From Megamerina dolium (lineage: Eukaryota; Arthropoda; Insecta; Diptera; Megamerinidae), in contig OY978529.1 of the NCBI GenBank assembly GCA_963854835.1, positions 48,851,821 through 48,915,820 on the forward strand: a stretch of 64,000 bases of DNA. Direction: 5' to 3'. A model generated the notes under the pieces. The model did no database searches and was not told the DNA's origin. It saw only the letters and a list, made by a program, of their open reading frames with translations. Positions 58,901 through 64,000 of the stretch are shown piece after piece. Numbering within the stretch: the first letter of the stretch is position 1; every line of letters begins with the position of its first letter. The translations under genes were made by a program, and so were the position numbers.

Positions 58901-60228
58901 GGCTAGCGTTCCACTCCTCCAACATTCGTTTAAGAAATGGATTGAATTCGTTTTGTTTGGCCAGTGCTTCCCAAATCGGAATTTGATCCAACATAGTTTT
59001 TGAGTCAATTCGTGCGTGACTCAAACATCGAACATCTTTATTACGTCTTGTGTGAAAGTCACGCTGTTTATATGCCTGTATATAAGATGTTCAAGACATC
59101 AAAAATACCAAAGCGGCAACGACGAAATTAAAATTGCATATAATTATCTGTGACAGTATCGAAACCTTAAACGTTTTGGTATATTTTAGAATTCAAACTG
59201 AAAACTAACGCCATCTAATGAAAATATTTTGCTTTTCAAGAATGGACGGGTCTAGGTCCCGAAAGCACTCGACCACGTCGAGTCGACCAAGGTTCATTCA
59301 TCTCATCAGAATACGGAAATGCTTTGTACGGGAACAAAACAAAGCATTCCCGTATTTTTGCTGCTATAACAACAACAACAACAACAATTAAAATATTTTG
59401 GATTTTTTTCCCCCCCAAACTCACCTCATCACCTCGATTACTGCTCGTATTCGATGGTGATTTAAAGAGTTTGTCCTTTAAACTTGAAATAGAACTTTTA
59501 CGCCGTGGACTATCATTGGGACTGGAAGTTGCTACAGTTGCTGCCAACGATGTTGACGGGGAGTTTTCAATTGTTACAAAACTTATTACTGGCTCCGAAT
59601 CTGAATTGCTACCAAATGATTGATTTGTATGGTATTCTTGTCCTTCGATTATTGTATCGGGCGTGATGGGATTGATATTTTCGATAATGGGCACATTAAT
59701 ACTACTTTTAGTGTTTATATTGTCACTATTTTGTATATCATTTTCAGAATTGAATACTATTACTTCGCTGCTGCTGGTGCTATTATTGGATTCTTCGATT
59801 TTATTTATCGATTTACTTGATGTTGGCTCTTCTGGTATCGATTCTCTCCTGTAATTGTTAAATGAAAATAATTTTAATATGTAAGAATTATTGTCAAGCA
59901 GTAAACTATAAAGATGATTGATAAATATGTAGAAAGCAAAGAAAAATGAAAAAAAAAAATTGAAAAATATAAAAATTAAAATATAAAATTATAAATGCCA
60001 TTACCATAGAAAATTATAAATAATAATAAATAAATGAAAACAAACAAACAAACGAAAAAATGATGAATATATAATTATGTGAGCATGTATGTATGTAAGC
60101 ACACCTACCTTAATAGCATTTTATTAATCTCTTTACTATTTTCTTCCTCTTTTTCTTCATCTTTATATTCATTACTTTTATCATCGCAACAATCCGAGCG
60201 AACTGATGAATTTTCAATATTCCTACTC
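49141..60228 (-). CDS. Aster/GRAMD1-like ER sterol-transfer protein, 5'-partial (eight exons seen)
   Basis: Joined exons give 986 residues to the stop. After an acidic/Ser-rich N-terminal part comes a GRAM domain: WYNVIYPNYKSRAEDFKKLF, DERLIVDYSCALQRDILLQG, YVCFHANILGWGTYVCLKW, TAISKEKTALVIPNAISIS. A long Ser/Asn/Thr-rich linker follows, then a VASt/ASTER domain: LHTILPINIDTLFNMLFSKS, FGEWTTNEEGQRVRTVNVTV, TEYQVMRDCSKPNELYSID, FIEKNTWAGLEDFFTSQL. Next are a transmembrane segment (WLSMFVIMLLCFLIALNVIL) and a short coiled coil. Such proteins sit in the ER, touch the plasma membrane through GRAM and move sterol through VASt. Probably the orthologue of Drosophila CG34394 (from memory). The first exon was not found. 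Confidence 0.9.
49405..49705 (-). CDS. GRAMD1-like exon, transmembrane segment
   Basis: Encodes TTTQIRPIEEAPTAQAKPCE, ITHTLTPHLPINIQTVAKEP, then NKYTKWLSMFVIMLLCFLIA-LNVILLL (ER anchor), KLWKLEGRIEEDLTIRTRMT and NLAQL. Acceptor TCGAATAG, donor GTAAGT. Confidence 0.92.
49823..51257. repeat. 1.4-kb imperfect inverted repeat (foldback) in GRAMD1-like intron
   Basis: The left arm (49823 to about 50232) is mirrored by the right arm (about 50669-51257). Paired blocks include TGAGATAACGGTAATTTT at 49917 and its complement at 51146, AAAGACATACAAG with CTTTGAAAGC-side CTTGCATGTCTTT, and the TATTAGGCTT/AAGCCTAATA pair near the inner ends. About 430 bp of loop separate them. No protein is encoded. The right arm alone carries a SINE tail fragment. 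The class is not recognised. Confidence 0.85.
50953..51051 (+). repeat. SINE 3'-end fragment inside the inverted repeat
   Basis: TATCACAATGGGCCTTTCTG, GAGTGTGTCCTCTCAGAAAG, a GA-rich stretch, then CGGCAACATAACTTAACCTA, i.e. the SINE 3' part and tail. It has no partner in the left arm. Confidence 0.85.
52297..52976 (-). other. Open read-through region after VASt exon (possible alternative C-terminus)
   Basis: Reading continues in frame past the GTAAGC donor for 226 codons to a stop at 52297. It opens with KHKLNVATSSMNAST, then a Thr run, a stretch of mixed composition (TTFATSCSSTPCTCSDLNNL, IRHEHQNVYNCYDIVG, GLKCDINLYYQ) and long His/Gln runs. It may be an alternative isoform lacking the membrane anchor, or merely intron with an open frame. 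Confidence 0.45.
52977..53173 (-). CDS. GRAMD1-like exon, VASt end
   Basis: Encodes TVDDHTMLSVHAQIKYKKSV, WGVVKGFIEKNTWAGLEDFF and TSQLRTLQSETCIPPAKGKG plus RRPRR. Donor AGGG/GTAAGC leaves one base that makes Gly with the transmembrane exon (G-GT). Open reading continues past this donor; see findings. Confidence 0.85.
53251..53381 (-). CDS. GRAMD1-like exon, VASt middle
   Basis: Encodes VTEYQVMRDCSKPNELYSID, INSVNAGIPYADSFSVLLHY and CLV. The acceptor is CCAATAG and the donor CG/GTATGT, which is split across an Arg codon. Confidence 0.9.
53457..54799 (-). CDS. GRAMD1-like exon: GRAM, linker, start of VASt
   Basis: A 1343-bp exon from YSCALQRDILLQGRLYVSQN to TVQLSASVGPKTSK. The middle 200 residues are Ser/Asn/Thr-rich runs; DLGLTTDDEDYID-type acidic sequence (ELGLTTDDEDYIDPTTSVQQ) follows GRAM. 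Acceptor TTTGCAG, donor GTGAGT. Confidence 0.95.
54878..55124 (-). CDS. GRAMD1-like exon, start of GRAM domain
   Basis: From DTISKSSDTSGEQLIRQTSV to KKKSWYNVIYPNYKSRAEDF and KKLFKEVPTDERLIV; acceptor CATTATAG, donor GTAAGT. It supplies the first strands of GRAM. Confidence 0.92.
55660..56370 (+). pseudogene. Non-LTR retroelement RNase H domain remnant in GRAMD1-like intron
   Basis: The plus strand has VTLCWVPGHKGIEGNEVADE then LARAGSS (the last catalytic part of RNase H), then after a frame break GHNWLKYHLHKMGLSSDTEC, RLCLEEDETSMHILCECPVL, a CCHC-like zinc-knuckle region that follows RNase H in such elements. It lies antisense to the host gene. Confidence 0.85.
56380..57720. other. GRAMD1-like intron, no feature recognised
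   Basis: AT-rich. GGGGGGAATAGGATTTTT at 56475 and AGCCCTATTCCTCTCC at 57076 could be worn inverted ends of an element of about 600 bp; the pairing is short, so not called. A (CA)n lies at 57305-57327. Confidence 0.4.
57730..58015 (-). pseudogene. mariner transposase fragment
   Basis: The minus strand reads GPKKTKKVLLWIW-TAKKMI, TPQGPTLNLYLDCQRLVDRL and KQSKLTNRRGLRFYQDTHL. The corresponding mariner part is the NLDLYCQQLDRLK helix leading to FHQDNARPH; here the box reads FYQDTHL. Stops interrupt it. Confidence 0.7.
58090..59010 (-). pseudogene. Non-LTR retroelement RNase H and tail remnant
   Basis: On the minus strand (59008-58751) it has YSDGTKTHQGVGAGIMG and FHAELYAIMETVEI, the start of a retroelement RNase H (catalytic Asp of SDG and Glu of AELYAI present). 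Further on (about 58400-58105) SLRLLSGALTGHSACNKHLH and YCDEEESMEHLIPTCDALG follow, the C-terminal part. The middle is damaged. Confidence 0.82.
59425..59848 (-). CDS. GRAMD1-like exon, N-terminal linker
   Basis: Starts after AATTACAG and encodes RESIPEEPTSSKSINKIEES through NSPSTSLAATVATSSPNDSP, RRKSSISSLKDKLFKSPSNT and NRGDE; donor GTGAGT, phase 0. The PRRKSSISSLKDK stretch is a likely basic/phospho-regulated patch (inference). Confidence 0.85.
60109..60228 (-). CDS. GRAMD1-like exon (most 5' one seen)
   Basis: Encodes SRNIENSSVRSDCCDDKSNE and YKDEEKEEENSKEINKMLL. The donor AAG/GTAGGT joins the next exon in phase (AG plus G = Arg). Two acceptors six bases apart (TTTGTAG/GAGTAG/G) are possible. 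No ATG, so more exons must lie upstream. Confidence 0.75.
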
Positions 60229-60239
60229 CTACAAAATAA

Positions 60240-63200
60240 TTTACAGAATAAACAAAAGTAAACAAAAAAAAAAAAACAAAATGTAAATACGAGAAAAAAA
60301 AAGTAAACCAAAATAAAGACCAAAGTAAATTCAACAAATTATAATTTATTTAATATATATAAATATATGTTTATAAATATATTTAACTATATAAATTTTA
60401 TAGAGTACACAAGACATGCTAATCAAATATGCTTACAATCAATACAAAAAATCAAGGATTATGTATATAAAGATCGACTTTTTGATGCAAATATTTATAC
60501 AAGTGATTATTATTATTATCACTATTCATTTCTTTAAAATTACTTAAGCTGTGTAGAGTCGATAGTATTAATATGCTATTCTGTATTTCACATTCGAGTG
60601 AATTTTTCGAAGCAATTCGAACTTGAATAATTATTGGATAATTAAATTTGTATTCAACTTCTTCTAATTTAATCCTAAACTATACTTTGGATTTATCACA
60701 ATTAACACGTAAATTATTTTATTCTTGAAGGCAATGCTATTTTTTTCGAAGATAATCTATGAAATGTCATTTCTATTTTACAATAATGTTGTCAAATTAA
60801 TACTAGAGTGTCAAATCATTGACAAATTCAAGAATGAATACAAAAATTATATATTCGTAAATGTGTCTTAACTAAATTGCGAAAAAATTATATCAACTAA
60901 CTTCGAATTTGAAAAGATAGAGTATGCTCGACATACGATTCATACGATTTAGAGAATATGGCTGAATATGCTAAAGTGTTAATTTGAATTTTTATTGATT
61001 AATACTGATGTGAATGATTTTTTTTTACGATTAAATTAAATTAAATTAAATTAATTTAATAAGACACACTGAGATATTAAAATGGATGAATGTGTGTTCT
61101 TCAGTAAAGCAGAAATAATAATACGCTAACGTATACATATATTATAAAAAGCAATAGCTAATAGTTATTGATAACAGACATTAGGCAAATAAGTACATTT
61201 TTAATCAAATTACTTTTAATACTGCCTTTTTGACTGATTACATTTATAAATATAGATCTTTGACTTTTAAATACACCTATGTACGGGTAAGGGAGAGGCG
61301 TGAAAGTATGACCACCTGTTCGATAAGTTGTTAGCATGTTTTTTCGATACTTATATAATAAGATAATCAAGAAATTTAGTTGATTTTTTCTTGTGGTAAA
61401 CATTTTCCATTGTAATTCTTTGAGTACAAAAGTGTAAACTATTTCAAAATCAATTAAATTGTGATTCATCTGAATTGTGCTCTTATTCAAATTCGTTTAT
61501 GTATATGAAAATTATTGCCATTGATATATAAATTAATCAATGATATTGCGAACTAATTTTTAAATCTTATTTTTCAATTTGTAAAATTACGACTTGTTGT
61601 GAAAGTTCCATCATTTGGATTATTAGCTTGATTAAATATATTCTCATATAAAAATAAAAATTAAAAAAATATCCTCATATGTTTATCTAAATTTTGCAGC
61701 AAAAATAATATTTGTAAAATCTCAAATTTTTTTTCGCTCAGATTCATAGATTTTTATTTTTTTTTAAACATTTTATATTCCAAAATTCCAAATTATGTCA
61801 ACTTTTTGCGCCTCTGCCCACGTATGTATATATAGTAAGGTACATTTAAACTGAAATAATCTCAATTGTTGGTAAATTTGCTTTTTGTAATGTCTGTCGC
61901 ACTTACTGATAAGTTAATTAATATGATTAAATGCCTTATCGCAACTTAACGGGAGGCAAAGGAAGCAGCTTCCGCGCGAAAGCGATCACAAGAGGTAGCA
62001 AGCAAGCATATGAATTACTGATATTAAAAAAAAATATATAAAATAGTTTGAATGAAAAATTGAACTTTAAAAAAAACAATCAATAAATTGTTACCAAAAT
62101 ATTTTATAAAATTTATCATTTTTGTAAATATTTTTTTCAAAAATTTTCCATACAAATCTCTTTTGTCGTTTTTAATTTCCCCTTGATTTTCAGCTTAGAT
62201 AAATAAAAAAAAAAAAAAATAGTAAAAAAAAATTTTGTATTGCTTGTTTAACCCTTACATCCTCATCCTAATCGATCCTAATAATAGGACTTTAGGGGTC
62301 GCAGTCGCCGATGGAAAATAACTTCAACTTTTACATCGTAGTAGTACCTCTCTGACAGTTTTTATTATTGTTTTGATGTTTTGATAGAAAAACTATAGTT
62401 TTTTTTTAGTTTTTTTTTTTGTTTTTGTCTAACAAGCTGATATGAAAATGAGGGATCATAGAGTTTGCGAGTAATAATTGAAATGATGCTATTTTACATT
62501 ATCTACATTATATTTATTATAAGCATTTATATATATGATAAGCAATATATATACCTATAAGATTACATATACATGAATGTTAAGAGATTAAAATTATAAT
62601 CAAATGAAATTTTCTCAAAGATTTCAGTTTTACATATAATGAGCCTTGAGCACAATAATTTAATGGTTAGGTGCATATTTATATTAAAATATCAGGTTTA
62701 CTTGTAAATTGTGAGATCTTTTTCATTAAACATTTTTTTCTGCCAAGTTTTCACATTTAGTTTTCAAGTTATAGTCATATAGCTTAGGGGATAATTAACC
62801 GATATGCTGATATATTCCAAAATTAATGTTTTTTAATATTACAATGTGGAATAAGGGGGAAAAAATTAACTTAATAATTGAAATTCTTTACAAAATGCCA
62901 TCGATACAAGCATATTATTGAAAAACAATGCAATTTTTTTGCCCAAAATTACTTGAAATATCAGTCAAGCAAGATGGTTCCTTATCTTAAGCCTTTCTAT
63001 CTAAAATTATAGCCATATAGAAATTAATAAGGGCCATTGATTTATGACACAATGGCAACATTTTCAATGAAAGTTTCATGAAGTTGGCATATGCCGACAT
63101 TTGGGACGTTTCTAAGTGGCGCCAGTAAACAAAGAACAAACAAAGAACATTGAAATTTTTGTGTAGAAAATTCCTTACGATTTTCTAGAAAAACAAAATG

Positions 63201-64000
63201 ATATGCGAAATCGCAAGTCGATGGTCAAGAACCATTATAATACGCATACATATAGACGTGTATCTTAGTCAATATTCATTTAGTGTGCCGTGTGTGATGA
63301 TAAGAGCAAAATTTTTAATATTGTTTATTTGGATCATCATAAATTGCTTATTTAGAATTTACACAGAAATACGCACTTATTTATATTCAATATATAAACC
63401 CACGTATATATTATAGGTACATACAACATGATAATTTAGGGGTTTAATTAAAAAAAATTTTAATTGGAACAAATCTTGCAGAGGCGGCAAACTTTAAACA
63501 TATTGTAGGTACATACAATATTAATGATTAAATTGTTGATTAGAAATGAAAAAAATATTGAAAAATCGATAAATTACATTTTAAATTTTTCTTCTTCTTC
63601 TTCTTCTTCTTCTTCGTGTGCGTACGAGTGTGGATATTTTTATTTATTTATTCTGGTTGTTGTTGTTGTTGGTGGTGGTGCTACATTCTTATTGCTGTCA
63701 CTTTCGCTATTTCAACATTTGTTGTTATAAAAAAAAGTATGTCATCATCATAATGATAATTTTTTATTTTGTATTTTTTTTTTTGTATTTGAGATTGTCA
63801 GCAAACAAAAGTTTAACTGCTACAACAAGTATGCCAAACGACAACAATATGATAGTCAGCAAATTAATGCATCACTTTTAAATAGTTCATTCAATTAATT
63901 TCACTTGAATTTTTTTATTAATTTTTATTTTTATTTTTGTAATTCTATTGACATTTTAATTGCACTTGAAACACAAAGTCACGTCATTGTCATAGAAGAA
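60240..64000. other. Upstream intron or intergenic DNA, no coding exon recognised
   Basis: Very AT-rich. I looked for the missing 5' exons of the GRAMD1-like gene on the minus strand and found none I can support. A (TTC)n tract lies at 63587-63615. Confidence 0.5.

Noticed and set aside
61158..61490. 110-codon minus-strand frame upstream of the GRAMD1-like exons, considered as a missing 5' exon
   Set aside because: It has no similarity to the family, no suitable donor in the right phase that I could see, and an AT-driven composition.
63587..63615. CRISPR-like or regulatory repeat
   Set aside because: It is a plain (TTC)n microsatellite; there are no spacer-repeat structures anywhere in the window.

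Overview
The window is eukaryotic and very AT-rich. Its genes have introns, and both the genes and the spacers are full of trinucleotide (CAA/AAT) runs. The three host genes match Drosophila proteins, and the transposon mix (mariner/Tc1-like elements, RTE- and jockey-like non-LTR retroelements, MITEs, a tRNA-derived SINE) fits a higher dipteran. My best guess is a tephritid-like fruit fly. That placement is inferred from protein similarity and sequence style, not from a database search.

Layout. Positions 1-19200 are a transposon graveyard upstream of cdc14: a jockey-like reverse-transcriptase remnant, three mariner remnants, an RTE tail, RNase H tails and many SINE copies. Positions 19200-38150 (+ strand) hold cdc14, a dual-specificity phosphatase with seven coding exons. 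Its 9.9-kb first intron contains nested Tc1/mariner-type elements, a 165-bp tandem array interrupted by a TTAA-flanked element, an RTE remnant and a full-length SINE. Positions 40867-41834 (- strand) hold r2d2, the double dsRBD partner of Dicer-2, in two exons and convergent with cdc14. Positions 42400-49100 are intergenic: a small MITE, old transposase and RTE scraps, and a 1.6-kb element built of about 300-bp repeats. Positions 49141-60228 (- strand) hold the 3' part of an Aster/GRAMD1-type sterol-transfer protein (GRAM, then VASt, then a transmembrane segment); its 5' end lies upstream and was not found. Positions 60230-64000 show no recognised coding sequence. I recall that cdc14 and r2d2 carry neighbouring CG numbers in Drosophila, so this may be conserved microsynteny.

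The three host genes have unrelated jobs (mitotic-exit type phosphatase, siRNA loading, ER-plasma membrane sterol transport) and are not an operon. The most interesting points are: (1) a dispersed tRNA-derived SINE family whose tail is (CCTAA)n, the insect telomere motif that flies have lost; (2) a 165-bp tandem array that starts in a SINE tail and supplies its own empty-site evidence for a TTAA-targeting transposon; (3) a long inverted repeat inside an intron of the GRAMD1 gene, transcribable as a hairpin and close to the siRNA gene r2d2; (4) cdc14 splice donors that are also in-frame stop codons, giving nested possible C-termini; (5) a His/Thr/Gln-rich read-through alternative in the GRAMD1 gene.
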